In this document: in pieces, positions 9,535 to 17,844 of the stretch
Layout: each line of letters begins with the position of its first letter
Position numbering within the stretch: the stretch's first letter is position 1
Assembly: GCA_944326685.1 (NCBI GenBank)
Contig: CALVEV010000014.1
Coordinates: forward strand, 186,001-250,000
Reading direction: 5' to 3'
DNA: 64,000 bases
DNA from: Candidatus Gastranaerophilales bacterium
Lineage (GTDB): Bacteria > Cyanobacteriota > Vampirovibrionia > Gastranaerophilales > Gastranaerophilaceae
Position numbers and translations under genes: made by a program
The notes under the pieces: model-generated
What the model saw: only the letters and a program-made list of their open reading frames with translations
Databases searched by the model: none
What the model was told of the DNA's origin: nothing

Positions 9535-9942
9535 ATGAAAAAATTTCTTATATTATTACTTATACTAGTTTTTGCAAATTCCGTTTTTGCCACAACTATA
9601 TACGACCAATACGGCAGAAAAACAGGCTCTTACAAACAAACCTCATCAGGTTACAACAAATATAACCAATACGGTCAAAAAACAAGTTCATATAAAAGAA
9701 CATCATCAGGATACAACTCCTACGACCAATCAGGACGCAAAACAGGTTCATATAAGAAAACTTCTTCTGGCTACAACGTCTATGACAAATCAGGACGCAA
9801 AACAGGCTCATACAAGAAAACTTCATCAGGTTACAATTCCTACGACAAATATGGACGTAAAACAGGTTCTTATAAAAAGAACTTCAACGGAACTACAACC
9901 CAATATGACAAATACGGAAGAAAACTCCGCACTTTCAAATAA
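9535..9942 (+). CDS. Secreted 20-residue tandem repeat protein
   Basis: A 135-residue protein with a clear Sec signal peptide (lysines, then a hydrophobic core, cleavage near ANSVFA) followed by four near-perfect 20-residue repeats, a degenerate fifth and a short remnant. The unit reads like YDQYGRKTGSYKxTSSGYNx: tyrosine, glycine, lysine and serine rich, very basic. It resembles the short Y-D-x-x-G-R-K units of extracellular repeat proteins, but lacks the flanking parts of an Rhs protein. GAAAGAGG precedes the ATG. Probably a secreted or surface-bound polycation; function unknown. Confidence 0.7.
   Translation: MKKFLILLLILVFANSVFATTIYDQYGRKTGSYKQTSSGYNKYNQYGQKTSSYKRTSSGYNSYDQSGRKTGSYKKTSSGYNVYDKSGRKTGSYKKTSSGYNSYDKYGRKTGSYKKNFNGTTTQYDKYGRKLRTFK
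9601..9900 (+). repeat. 60-bp tandem repeat within the secreted protein gene
   Basis: Five consecutive 60-base units, each encoding 20 residues; the first four are close copies and the last diverges in its second half. The DNA of units 3 and 4 (9721-9840) is especially similar. GC content is visibly higher than in the neighbours. Confidence 0.9.
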
Positions 9943-10102
9943 ACTTATCTTCCTAAATTTATTTACAGATAAATCATGTTATTTCTTTTTAACTTACTAT
10001 TTTTTATTATTAATTTTTGTAAATATTTTATGTGAAACTAGCAAAAATAAAGCTTTACATGCATTACAATAATTGTAATAAACCATTTTTGGAGTGTGTG
10101 AT

Positions 10103-10837
10103 ATGTTAGGAATTCAAAGTAATTTACCAGTTTCAAATCCGGTAAAATTTGGTCGTTCTGCTGATTATGATGAAGGTTACAAAACAGGTGCTATGGAACC
10201 TGATGAGTTCTATCACGAACCTTCTCAAGAAGAAATTGAGGCAGAAAGAGATGAAAAACTTGCTGATATTAACCAGACTAAAAACGAAATGGATAGGTTT
10301 GCAGATAGTTTAGACGAAAATCCTAGCAAGTTATCTAAGGGGGCAAGTAAAGCTGTAAGATTTGTTTCAGGGGCTTTAGGTCTTGTTACTGCTTTTGTTA
10401 CTGCAAAATATGGTGCTAAAATTTCAATAGGAATTTTAAAAGGGGTTGCTAAATCTAATGTAGCTAAAGATGCAGTTAATATTTCTAAATCTGCATTCAA
10501 ACCTGTTGGTAATGGGCTTAAATCTTTAGGCAATGTTTGGTCTAAGTTTGTTGGTAATCCAATAATTAAGGCATTCAAAAACACTACATTAGGTAAGAAA
10601 ACAGCCGAATTTATGGCAAAACCAAATGTAAAATCATTCGTAGAAAAAGCTCAAGGATATAAAGAAGCAACTAAAACTCTTGTAAAATCTGTAAATAAAC
10701 AAAAAGTCCAATCTGCTGTGGAAAATACTTTAGCAGCTTCTACAACTGCATCTGTATTAATAGATGATTTAGCAGGTAGAAATCAAGATAAGTCTAATCT
10801 TGATTTAGCTCTTGGAGCTTCTGGAGGTGATAAGTAA
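10103..10837 (+). CDS. Unknown protein with glycine-rich hydrophobic segment
   Basis: A 244-residue protein I do not recognise. Residues 1-20 are a short tail ending in PVKFG, followed by an acidic linker, then a glycine/alanine-rich hydrophobic stretch (about residues 88-117, VRFVSGALGLVTAFVTAKYG) that could insert into membranes, and a lysine-rich C-terminal half with several Asn-Pro-x-x-K elements. There is no Sec signal. The start is the ATG at 10103 with GGAG eight bases before; a GTG at 10094 overlaps that site. The next gene starts on the last base of its stop, so the pair is translated together. Confidence 0.55.
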   Translation: MLGIQSNLPVSNPVKFGRSADYDEGYKTGAMEPDEFYHEPSQEEIEAERDEKLADINQTKNEMDRFADSLDENPSKLSKGASKAVRFVSGALGLVTAFVTAKYGAKISIGILKGVAKSNVAKDAVNISKSAFKPVGNGLKSLGNVWSKFVGNPIIKAFKNTTLGKKTAEFMAKPNVKSFVEKAQGYKEATKTLVKSVNKQKVQSAVENTLAASTTASVLIDDLAGRNQDKSNLDLALGASGGDK

Positions 10838-11226
10838 TGAACGGTGTTTCTAATCAATCATTTGTTGTTGTTCCACATAGAGGTATCTCTAAAGAGCAAG
10901 TTCAAAAAGCTAAACAATCTGTTAAAGAAAACTCAACTGAAATGGTTGTTGGTGGAACTGTTGGTGCGGCTACTTTCCAAACTCTAAGAAATGGTTCAAG
11001 AGTTGGAAATAGTGTTACTAAACTTATTAGAGAGTCTAAGCTTATTCAAACTTCTAACAAAGCTAAAATTTTAAAAATATTTGAAAAAGGTAGATTCTTG
11101 CGTAACCCTATTGTTAAGAAAATGGCTGGACCTTTAGCAGGTTTTGCTGCTTTATCAACTCTTGTTGGTTCTGTTGCTAAAATTGCTGACACTTGTCAAT
11201 ACATCGATTCTACAAAACAAGTATAA
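10837..11226 (+). CDS. Small unknown protein coupled to previous gene
   Basis: A 129-residue basic protein, unrecognised. It overlaps the preceding gene by one base (TAATG), so the pair is translationally coupled. It has two glycine/alanine-rich, weakly hydrophobic stretches: VVGGTVGAATFQ in the first third and a longer one near the C-terminus (about residues 97-118, MAGPLAGFAALSTLVGSVAKIA). The composition resembles its partner's, suggesting both act at a membrane. No Sec signal and no catalytic motif are visible. A strong terminator closes the unit. Confidence 0.5.
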   Translation: MNGVSNQSFVVVPHRGISKEQVQKAKQSVKENSTEMVVGGTVGAATFQTLRNGSRVGNSVTKLIRESKLIQTSNKAKILKIFEKGRFLRNPIVKKMAGPLAGFAALSTLVGSVAKIADTCQYIDSTKQV

Positions 11227-11244
11227 TATAAATTTTATTCACAT

Positions 11245-11276
11245 AAAAAGACTTCCAAATATTTGGAAGTCTTTTT
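11245..11276. terminator. Bidirectional intrinsic terminator
   Basis: A perfect 32-base inverted repeat (AAAAAGACTTCCAAAT and its complement) with A-run and T-run ends, between convergent genes; it can serve both strands. Confidence 0.92.
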
Positions 11277-11300
11277 GTTATATTAACTTGATTAAATTAA

Positions 11301-11984
11301 TTATTTAGTTTGGATAAACAAGCTGATTAAATCATTTAATGCACCATATTGTTTTTGGTAGTTTTGAGATTGTTTTTCCAATGTTGTGATTTGTCTTTTA
11401 TATTCTTGAATTGTTGCTTGACATTCTTTTGCAGATTCTTTCAAATTATCTTGAACGTCTTGAGCTTCTTTTAAAACACTTTTCATTGATATTCCAAGAG
11501 CTTCCATTGTTTGTTTAATGATTTGAGCTCCTGTATGTCTTGTTACCCCGCTTGGAAGTTGAGCAATTAGCTTTTTCAAGATAACAATATTTGCAGGCAT
11601 GTCTAATTCATTTACTTCTGGTGCAAATTTTACTGTTTGTGGCTCTTCTTGCATGAAGTTGCCTAAATTGATATCAGAAAAAGTATTTGTTTGTATATCT
11701 TCTTTTTCTTCTACAAATATTGGTTCTTCAATTTCTGTTTTTACTTCTGCAGAATATGTTTCTTCAGGAAGTTTTATATCTGAAAAATCAAGATTTGCTT
11801 CTGTGTTTTCAACTTGTGGTTCTACATTGTTATTGATGGTTTCTTCTATATTAGGTATTAAACCGTCAATTGCATTACCTGTATGCTTTGGCTGTTCTTC
11901 TATTTCTAATAATTCGCCTTCTGATTGTTTCTTAAGTGCTTCAACAATCTTTTTCCCTACTCCATCATTAAGTTTATTATTCAA
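11301..11984 (-). CDS. Acidic coiled-coil protein, unknown
   Basis: A 227-residue protein with an acidic, disordered-looking N-terminal half (many Glu, Asn and Thr) and a folded C-terminal part: a short helical segment (NIVILKKLIAQLPSGVTRHTGAQIIKQTMEALG, about residues 133-165) followed by a long coiled coil with heptad-like spacing to the end. No signal peptide or membrane helix. The start is TTG, chosen because AGAGAGG sits eight bases upstream and no ATG is in frame nearby. The layout suggests a scaffold or cytoskeletal adaptor; I cannot name the family. Confidence 0.6.
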   Translation of the reverse strand: MNNKLNDGVGKKIVEALKKQSEGELLEIEEQPKHTGNAIDGLIPNIEETINNNVEPQVENTEANLDFSDIKLPEETYSAEVKTEIEEPIFVEEKEDIQTNTFSDINLGNFMQEEPQTVKFAPEVNELDMPANIVILKKLIAQLPSGVTRHTGAQIIKQTMEALGISMKSVLKEAQDVQDNLKESAKECQATIQEYKRQITTLEKQSQNYQKQYGALNDLISLFIQTK

Positions 11985-12095
11985 TGTCTTAACCTCTCTT
12001 TTTTTATCTCCTTATCGTTATTATAATGGAAATATTTTTTTTTTAACACTAAAAGTAAACTTATGTGAATATTATATATTTTTTACCTTAAAAAT

Positions 12096-12123
12096 TTGAT
12101 ATATATGTTTTTTGTTATAAAAT
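12096..12123 (+). promoter_or_regulatory. Predicted metK promoter
   Basis: TTGATA (12096-12101) and TAAAAT (12118-12123) are 16 bases apart, which would start transcription near 12130, immediately before the structured leader. Confidence 0.55.
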
Positions 12124-12135
12124 ATTCCTAAAGTA

Positions 12136-12187
12136 GTGACCGGGTTGGAATTAAAAACCTTACCGGTTGTGTATATAAATTAAGGAG
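12136..12187 (+). promoter_or_regulatory. Candidate pseudoknot riboswitch in metK leader
   Basis: The 5' leader can form an H-type pseudoknot. Helix 1 pairs ACCGG (12139-12143) with CCGGT (12063+100, that is 12163-12167); helix 2 pairs CCTTA (12158-12162) with TAAGG (12181-12185), the core of the metK Shine-Dalgarno. The helices abut with no base between them, loop 1 is 14 bases (GTTGGAATTAAAAA) and loop 3 is 13 bases. This topology, with the ribosome site in helix 2, is that of the SAM-II and preQ1-I classes. I cannot match it confidently to either, so the ligand (SAM by context) is inferred. Confidence 0.5.
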
Positions 12188-12195
12188 AATTATAG

Positions 12196-13464
12196 ATGAA
12201 ATCAAGAAATTTTTTGTTTACTTCAGAATCTGTTACTGAAGGACACCCTGACAAAGTTTGCGATCAAATTTCTGACGCGATTTTAGATGAATTTTTAACA
12301 AAGTATCCTCAATCAAGGGTTGCAGCTGAAACTTCTGTAACTACCGGGATGGTTTTAGTTTCTGGTGAAATTACATCAGATTGTTATGTTGATATTCCTT
12401 CTGTTGTTAGAGATACTATTAAAAATATCGGATATGTTGGTGAATCAAGTGGTGGTTTTGATGCTAACACTTGTGCTGTTTTAACTAGTATTGATGAACA
12501 ATCTGTTGATATTGCTGGTGGTGTTAATAAAGCTTTAGAAACTAGAAGTGATAATGCTGATACTTCTACTTTAGAAACAGAAAGTTTAGGTGCTGGTGAC
12601 CAAGGTATTATGTTTGGTTACGCTTGTAATGAAACTCCTGAATTGATGCCACTTCCTATAAGTTTAGCGCATAAATTATCTTATAGATTAGCTCAAGTAA
12701 GAAAAGAAGGTTTATTATCATACCTAAGACCTGATGGTAAATCTCAAGTTACTGTTGAATATGTAGATGGAAAACCTTCAAGAATACATACAATAGTTTT
12801 ATCTACACAACACGATCCTGAAATTAACGGAATTTCTGATAATAAACAAGTTCAAGAAATTATAAGACGTGACTTAAAACAGCTTGTTATTGATTATGTA
12901 TTTGAAACAGAAACTATTAAATTAGATTCAGAAACTAAAATCTTAATCAACCCATCAGGAAGATTCGTAATCGGTGGTCCTCAAGGTGATGCAGGTTTAA
13001 CTGGTCGTAAAATTATTGTTGATACATATGGTGGCTATTCTAGACATGGTGGCGGTGCATTCAGTGGTAAAGATCCAACAAAAGTTGATAGATCTGCTGC
13101 TTATGCTTCAAGATATGTTGCTAAAAATATTGTTGCATCAGGACTTGCTGAAAAATGTGAAATCGAATTAGCTTATGCTATCGGTGTTGCTGAACCAATT
13201 TCTGTATTTGTTGATACTTTTGGAACTGGAAAATTGTCTGATGACGAAATTTCAGCTATTGTTTCTGAAAACTTTGATTTGAGTCCTGCAGCAATTATTA
13301 AACAATTTGATTTAAGAAATTTACCTGCTAAAAATGGTGGTAAATTCTATCAAAAATTAGCTGCTTATGGTCATATGGGACGTACTGATTTAATCGTTCC
13401 TTGGGAAGCAACAGATAAAGCTGCTAAATTAAGTGAATACTTAAAGGCAAATTGTTGCGTGTAA
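12196..13464 (+). CDS. metK: S-adenosylmethionine synthetase
   Basis: Makes SAM from methionine and ATP, releasing phosphate and pyrophosphate. All hallmarks are present in 422 residues: [30 protein letters not shown], the signature [21 protein letters not shown], and the P-loop-like [19 protein letters not shown]. Length is at the upper end of the bacterial norm, with a central insertion-free layout. TAAGGAG lies eight bases before the ATG and is predicted to be sequestered by a leader pseudoknot, suggesting feedback control of translation. The gene ends at a strong terminator, so it is probably monocistronic. Confidence 0.96.
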   Translation: MKSRNFLFTSESVTEGHPDKVCDQISDAILDEFLTKYPQSRVAAETSVTTGMVLVSGEITSDCYVDIPSVVRDTIKNIGYVGESSGGFDANTCAVLTSIDEQSVDIAGGVNKALETRSDNADTSTLETESLGAGDQGIMFGYACNETPELMPLPISLAHKLSYRLAQVRKEGLLSYLRPDGKSQVTVEYVDGKPSRIHTIVLSTQHDPEINGISDNKQVQEIIRRDLKQLVIDYVFETETIKLDSETKILINPSGRFVIGGPQGDAGLTGRKIIVDTYGGYSRHGGGAFSGKDPTKVDRSAAYASRYVAKNIVASGLAEKCEIELAYAIGVAEPISVFVDTFGTGKLSDDEISAIVSENFDLSPAAIIKQFDLRNLPAKNGGKFYQKLAAYGHMGRTDLIVPWEATDKAAKLSEYLKANCCV

Positions 13465-13484
13465 AAATTTAGTTTATAAATTTT

Positions 13485-13517
13485 AAAAGGGGTTAACAAA
13501 TGTTAACTCCTTTTTTT
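13485..13517 (+). terminator. metK terminator
   Basis: Stem AAAAGGGGTTAACA pairs with TGTTAACTCCTTTT (one G-U pair) around a short loop, followed by a T-run. Confidence 0.9.
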
Positions 13518-13551
13518 ATTCGATGAATTATGATAAAATTATCTATTATAT

Positions 13552-13617
13552 AGTACGTACAAAACTAGATGAGAGGAAGATTAAAAAGCTATATTCTATA
13601 GCTTAGTCTAATTAATT
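13552..13617 (+). promoter_or_regulatory. Structured leader of the first flhB
   Basis: Contains the palindrome GTACGTAC (13552-13559), an SD-like GAGAGGAAG (13571-13579) that is too far from the flhB ATG, and a perfect hairpin AAGCTATA-TTC-TATAGCTT (13586-13604). An ATG at 13569 opens a 10-codon frame ending at TAG 13601 inside the hairpin. No ribosome site lies close to the flhB start. The arrangement suggests control at initiation, but that is inferred. Confidence 0.4.
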
Positions 13618-14697
13618 ATGGGCAACGAATCAGCTGCAGAAAAGACCGAGTCGGCCACCACCCGACGTCGAGAGAAAGAACGCGAAAGAGGTAATATTGC
13701 TAAAAGTCGAGATTTTTCGGCTGCACTAGTTATTACTGTATCTGTTGCGCTGCTTGCTGTTTTAGGTAAATTCATGTTAGAAAAAATGATGAATCTTCTT
13801 CGTTTTACATTTACCAATATTCATCCTGATACAGTTTGCACAGATAATATTATGGGAATTCTTGCGCCATATTTGAAAGAATGTGCAGGTATTGTACTTC
13901 CTTTTTTACTTACCCTTGCAATTTCTGCACTTATTATTGTTAGGCTTGATGTTGGTCATGTTTTTGCTATTCAAAAGGCTAAATTTGATTTTAATAATAT
14001 ATCACCTAAAAGAGCTTTAGAAAATGCTAAAAAATTATTTAATCCATTTGAGCCTAGAACGATGGTTGAGTTTGCGAAATCTATCATAAAAATTGTTGTT
14101 GTTGGCGCTTGTGGTTATGCAACAGCTAATAGTCGTAAAGATGAATTATTTGCTATTTTAGGTGCCGATCCTGCAACCGCAATGGGAGTTATATGTTCTA
14201 TTTTAATTAAGATGCTTATTAACATGTGTCTTGCTATGATTGTATTAGGACTTTTGGATAAAAAGTATCAAGATTGGGAGTATGAAAAGTCTATTAAAAT
14301 GACTAAACAAGAGGTTAAAGATGAATATAAGGACATTGAAGGGGATCCGAAAGTTAAATCTAAGATAAAATCTATTCAGATTCAAATGTCTAAGCAACGT
14401 ATGATGGCAAATGTTCCTAAGGCTGATGTTGTTGTAACTAACCCAACTCACTATGCTGTAGCAATTAAATATGATAAAAATGTTGCTCCTGCACCTATGG
14501 TTATTGCTAAAGGGGTTGATTATGTTGCTTTTAGAATAAGAGATATTGCAAAAAGTAATAATGTTCCGATTGTAGAAAATAGACCAATTGCAAGAGCATT
14601 ATACAATACAGTTCCAATTGATGGTATAATACCATCAGATTTATATGTTGCTGTAGCAGAAATTTTAGCATACGTATATAATAAGAAAGGGAAGTAA
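13618..14697 (+). CDS. flhB: Flagellar/type III export switch protein FlhB (copy 1)
   Basis: Membrane component of the type III export gate that switches substrate specificity by self-cleavage. The 359-residue protein begins with the family-type segment EKTESATTRRREKERERGNIAKSRDF, has four hydrophobic segments in the first 210 residues, and a cytoplasmic tail with the autocleavage motif NPTH (residues 275-278) followed by HYAVAIKYD. Normal length. flhA follows six bases after the stop. The first 60 coding bases are about 57% GC, far above the neighbourhood, and no Shine-Dalgarno is near the ATG. A second, distinct FlhB is encoded at 25.4 kb. Whether it serves a flagellum or a derived secretion system cannot be settled here. 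Confidence 0.9.
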   Translation: MGNESAAEKTESATTRRREKERERGNIAKSRDFSAALVITVSVALLAVLGKFMLEKMMNLLRFTFTNIHPDTVCTDNIMGILAPYLKECAGIVLPFLLTLAISALIIVRLDVGHVFAIQKAKFDFNNISPKRALENAKKLFNPFEPRTMVEFAKSIIKIVVVGACGYATANSRKDELFAILGADPATAMGVICSILIKMLINMCLAMIVLGLLDKKYQDWEYEKSIKMTKQEVKDEYKDIEGDPKVKSKIKSIQIQMSKQRMMANVPKADVVVTNPTHYAVAIKYDKNVAPAPMVIAKGVDYVAFRIRDIAKSNNVPIVENRPIARALYNTVPIDGIIPSDLYVAVAEILAYVYNKKGK

Positions 14698-14702
14698 GGT
14701 AG

Positions 14703-16808
14703 TTGGATTTAAGTAAGTTAGCAAAATTATTGAAAAATGATGATATCATCCTCGCTGTGGGCTTGGTTGTTATCGTTTGTATGATGATTATTCCATTACC
14801 TCCATTTTGTTTGGATATATTATTGACTGTTAATATTTCTCTTGCAGTAATAATACTTTTAGTATGTTTATATACGCAAGAACCTCTTGATTATTCTTCT
14901 TTCCCTACAGTTTTGCTTATTGCTACATTGTTTAGGTTGGGTTTGAACGTTAGTTCTACTCGTCTGATTCTATTGCAAGGTGAGGCTGGGAATGTTATTA
15001 GCGCTTTTGGCGAATTTGTTGTCGGCGGTAATTACGTTGTTGGTTTTGTAATTTTCATTATCTTAGTATTGATTAACTTTATGGTTATCACTGGTGGTGC
15101 GACTCGTGTTGCTGAAGTATCTGCAAGGTTTACATTAGATAAAATGCCAGGTAAACAATTAAGTATTGATGCTGACTTGAATGCAGGTATTATTGATGAA
15201 GAACAAGCAAAAGAAAGAAGAAGGAAATTAGAAAGAGAAACTGATTTTTATGGAACAATGGATGGTGCTTCTAAATTCGTAAAAGGTGATGCTACGGCTG
15301 GTATTATAATTACTATTGTTAACATTGTTGGTGGCTTAATTATTGGGATGCTACAACTAAAAATGGATCCTGCAACTGCATTATCTACTTATACTATATT
15401 AACTGTTGGGGATGGTTTGGTATCTCAAGTTCCTGCTTTATTAATATCAACTGCTACAGGTTTAATTGTTTCTCGTGCAACAGGTAAAGATGAATCATTA
15501 TCAAAAGATATTGATAAAGAAATGTTTTCTGATCCTAGAATCTTAGGAGTATTATCAGGGTTACTAATGATGTTAGGTATTGTTCCTGGTATGCCAACTA
15601 TACCTTTTATGGCTATTGGTATACTAGCGGGAGTTGGTGCTTACTTTAAAGGTCAAACTAAGAAAGAAGAAATTCAGGAAAAAGCTGAACAAGAGCAAAA
15701 ACAGGAACAAGAAAAGAAACTTGAAGCTAAGAAAGACAAAAAAGGTTCTAGAGAAAGTATTATGCAACTTCTTAATGTTGAAACTATTGAAATTGAAGTT
15801 GGATACAGGTTGGTTCCTTTATTAAATATTGAAATGGGTGGTGATTTGTTAGAAAGAATTGCTCAAATTAGGCGTCAAACGGCTTTAGAATTAGGGATCG
15901 TTTTACCTTCAATAAGAGTACGTGATAATCTTCAATTAGCACCAAATACTTATCAAATTAAATTGAAGGGAGTTGCTTTAGAATCAGGAGAAATTTATCC
16001 TGATAGAAGTTTAGCTATGAATGCGGGTGGCTCTGCAGAAGATATTGGTATCACCGGTATTCATGCAGTTGAACCAGCTTTTGGTTTACCTGCGTTATGG
16101 ATTGAAGAAAAATTTAAAGATGAAGCTGAGCTTGCAGGATATACAGTTGTTAGCCCTTCAGCAGTTGTTTCAACTCACTTAACTGAAGTTATTAAGAAGA
16201 ATGCAGCTGAAATTTTATCTCGTGCGGATGTTCAACAGTTAATTAACAATCTTAAAAATGATGTATCTGAAGAATATGTAACAGATGTTATGAGAGATGT
16301 GACTGTTGCTGATGTTCAATTGATTATGCAAAATTTATTGAAAGAGCGTGTTGCTGTTAGAGATCTGAAAACAATTTTAGAAACTATAAGTATTCATGCT
16401 AAAGTCAACAAAAATCATGATTATTTAACTGAACAAGTAAGGCAAGCTCTTGCTCGAAATATTTGCAAACAAAATCTTGCTGATACTGGAGAGTTGTTAG
16501 CAATAACTTTGGCTCCTGATGTTGAAACTACTATTGCTAAAGGTGTAAGTCCTGATGGTCAAAATTTAACTTTAGATCCTGATTTCACAAGAAAATTATT
16601 GGATGTACTTAATACAGAGCTCGAAAAAGCTATTTCTACAACTGGAAATCAACCTGTTATATTATGTTCATCCCCTATTCGATTGGTATTTAGGAGGTTA
16701 ATTGAAAGAACATATCCTCAAATCTCAATTATGTCGTATAATGAAATTACACAAAATACAAAAGCAAAATCTGTTGGTATTGTTAGAGTACAATTAACTA
16801 AGAAATAG
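14703..16808 (+). CDS. flhA: Type III export gate protein FlhA
   Basis: Largest export-gate protein, whose cytoplasmic ring docks chaperone-substrate complexes and which couples export to the proton gradient. The 701-residue protein shows about eight membrane helices, the FHIPEP-family signatures RLGLNVSSTRLIL and DKMPGKQLSIDADLNAG, a charged Lys/Glu/Gln linker (about residues 319-350), and a full C-terminal domain. Start is TTG at 14703 after AAGG overlapping the flhB stop; no ATG fits. It is the only FlhA in the window although there are two FlhB proteins. FliP, FliQ and FliR are not present here. Confidence 0.93.
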   Translation: MDLSKLAKLLKNDDIILAVGLVVIVCMMIIPLPPFCLDILLTVNISLAVIILLVCLYTQEPLDYSSFPTVLLIATLFRLGLNVSSTRLILLQGEAGNVISAFGEFVVGGNYVVGFVIFIILVLINFMVITGGATRVAEVSARFTLDKMPGKQLSIDADLNAGIIDEEQAKERRRKLERETDFYGTMDGASKFVKGDATAGIIITIVNIVGGLIIGMLQLKMDPATALSTYTILTVGDGLVSQVPALLISTATGLIVSRATGKDESLSKDIDKEMFSDPRILGVLSGLLMMLGIVPGMPTIPFMAIGILAGVGAYFKGQTKKEEIQEKAEQEQKQEQEKKLEAKKDKKGSRESIMQLLNVETIEIEVGYRLVPLLNIEMGGDLLERIAQIRRQTALELGIVLPSIRVRDNLQLAPNTYQIKLKGVALESGEIYPDRSLAMNAGGSAEDIGITGIHAVEPAFGLPALWIEEKFKDEAELAGYTVVSPSAVVSTHLTEVIKKNAAEILSRADVQQLINNLKNDVSEEYVTDVMRDVTVADVQLIMQNLLKERVAVRDLKTILETISIHAKVNKNHDYLTEQVRQALARNICKQNLADTGELLAITLAPDVETTIAKGVSPDGQNLTLDPDFTRKLLDVLNTELEKAISTTGNQPVILCSSPIRLVFRRLIERTYPQISIMSYNEITQNTKAKSVGIVRVQLTKK

Positions 16809-16820
16809 AAAGGTAAATAT

Positions 16821-17411
16821 ATGCGTGAATTATTAAAAAAAGACCAAATAGTTACAATTATTCCTCACGATTTTAAAGATACTAATAAGGGGAAAATTAC
16901 TGAAGTTTCTATGGAAGGTTTTAAAATGCGTTTAAAATATATTCCTAAAGGTTTGATACAGAAGCATATTTGTGATTTTTATTCTCTAACTGATAATGGA
17001 TATTTATATTTTGAATCTTATATTAAGGATTTAAATGGAAATGAAGTTTCTATTGCAAATCCTAAAAAACATAGATTCTTACAACGTCGTAAATTTACAC
17101 GTATTAAATTTTTAGAAGATTTAAAATTAGAGCATGAAGGAACTATTCATGATGTAAGAACACTTGATTTATCTGCAGGTGGGATGAAAATTAAAACTAA
17201 TGATAATATTAATATTGAATACGAGTATAATGTTACGATCCAGTTAAATGATGAAATTGAAGTAAATTGTAAGTATCAATTAATCAGAGTTGAAAAATGT
17301 GATGATGGTACATATACTATTTCTGGACGTTTTACACATTTAAGTAATGTTGATAAAATGTCACTAGTTCATTTTTGTATGAAAAAAAGTATGGAAAATG
17401 ATAACAAATGA
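16821..17411 (+). CDS. PilZ domain protein, YcgR-like
   Basis: A 196-residue protein with an N-terminal YcgR-type barrel (about residues 1-85) and a C-terminal PilZ domain that binds cyclic di-GMP: RRKFTR supplies the RxxxR motif and DLSAGGMKI the D/NxSxxG motif. YcgR proteins act as a c-di-GMP controlled brake on the flagellar motor or as regulators of export. It sits 12 bases after flhA and overlaps the next gene by four bases (ATGA), so it belongs to the flhB-flhA operon. It fits with the diguanylate cyclase encoded at 18.9 kb on the opposite strand. Confidence 0.85.
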   Translation: MRELLKKDQIVTIIPHDFKDTNKGKITEVSMEGFKMRLKYIPKGLIQKHICDFYSLTDNGYLYFESYIKDLNGNEVSIANPKKHRFLQRRKFTRIKFLEDLKLEHEGTIHDVRTLDLSAGGMKIKTNDNINIEYEYNVTIQLNDEIEVNCKYQLIRVEKCDDGTYTISGRFTHLSNVDKMSLVHFCMKKSMENDNK

Positions 17412-17842
17412 TGGAAAGAAAAGTCTCAAAAGATAGAGTTTTTACTAAAAGTAGTTATTTTAGAAGGTTTTTTTGCCTATTTTTTACGTGTTTTACCGTA
17501 TTATTAATTGGTTTAATTATAACAATTAAGCATTGGGCAATTGATTACTATTCTGTAAGTGATATCTTAAGACATATTTTCCCTGGGGTTCTGTTTTTAG
17601 GTACTTTCGGCTGGCTTGCTGGGTTAATTCTAGATAATCCAAAAAAGAAGTTGGTTATTGATTATAAAGATTTAATATATGAAGAATTGATTCGTGCAAA
17701 TGCAAAAATTACTCCTGAAGAATTAGAACAAAAATTAAGAATAGTTACTAAAAATCAAGATGATGAGGCTGGTGAAGAAACAGAAAACTTTGCTTTTGAA
17801 GATGCTGATTTTGATTTAGGAGAATCAAAGATTGATTTATAA
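17408..17842 (+). CDS. Two-helix membrane protein, unknown
   Basis: A 144-residue protein with a basic N-terminus, two hydrophobic segments (about residues 22-43 and 55-77) and an acidic cytoplasmic tail (GEETENFAFEDADFDLGE). Overlap of its start with the PilZ gene stop (ATGA) ties it to the export operon. I do not recognise the family. Position and size suggest an accessory membrane component of the export or motility apparatus, but no motif supports a specific role. Confidence 0.6.
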   Translation: MMERKVSKDRVFTKSSYFRRFFCLFFTCFTVLLIGLIITIKHWAIDYYSVSDILRHIFPGVLFLGTFGWLAGLILDNPKKKLVIDYKDLIYEELIRANAKITPEELEQKLRIVTKNQDDEAGEETENFAFEDADFDLGESKIDL

Positions 17843-17844
17843 GT

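Noticed and set aside
9601-9900. 60-bp repeats that could be mistaken for a CRISPR array
   Set aside because: The units are contiguous with no spacers and encode a periodic protein in one frame.
9535-9942. Rhs/YD-repeat toxin
   Set aside because: Only a short basic repeat with a signal peptide; there is no Rhs core, shell or C-terminal toxin.
12136-12187. Firm assignment of the metK leader to preQ1-I or SAM-II
   Set aside because: The topology fits but I cannot match the conserved loop bases from memory; the ligand is left open.
13569-13601. Ten-codon leader peptide as a gene
   Set aside because: It might matter for flhB control, but such short frames are common by chance; listed only in the leader description.
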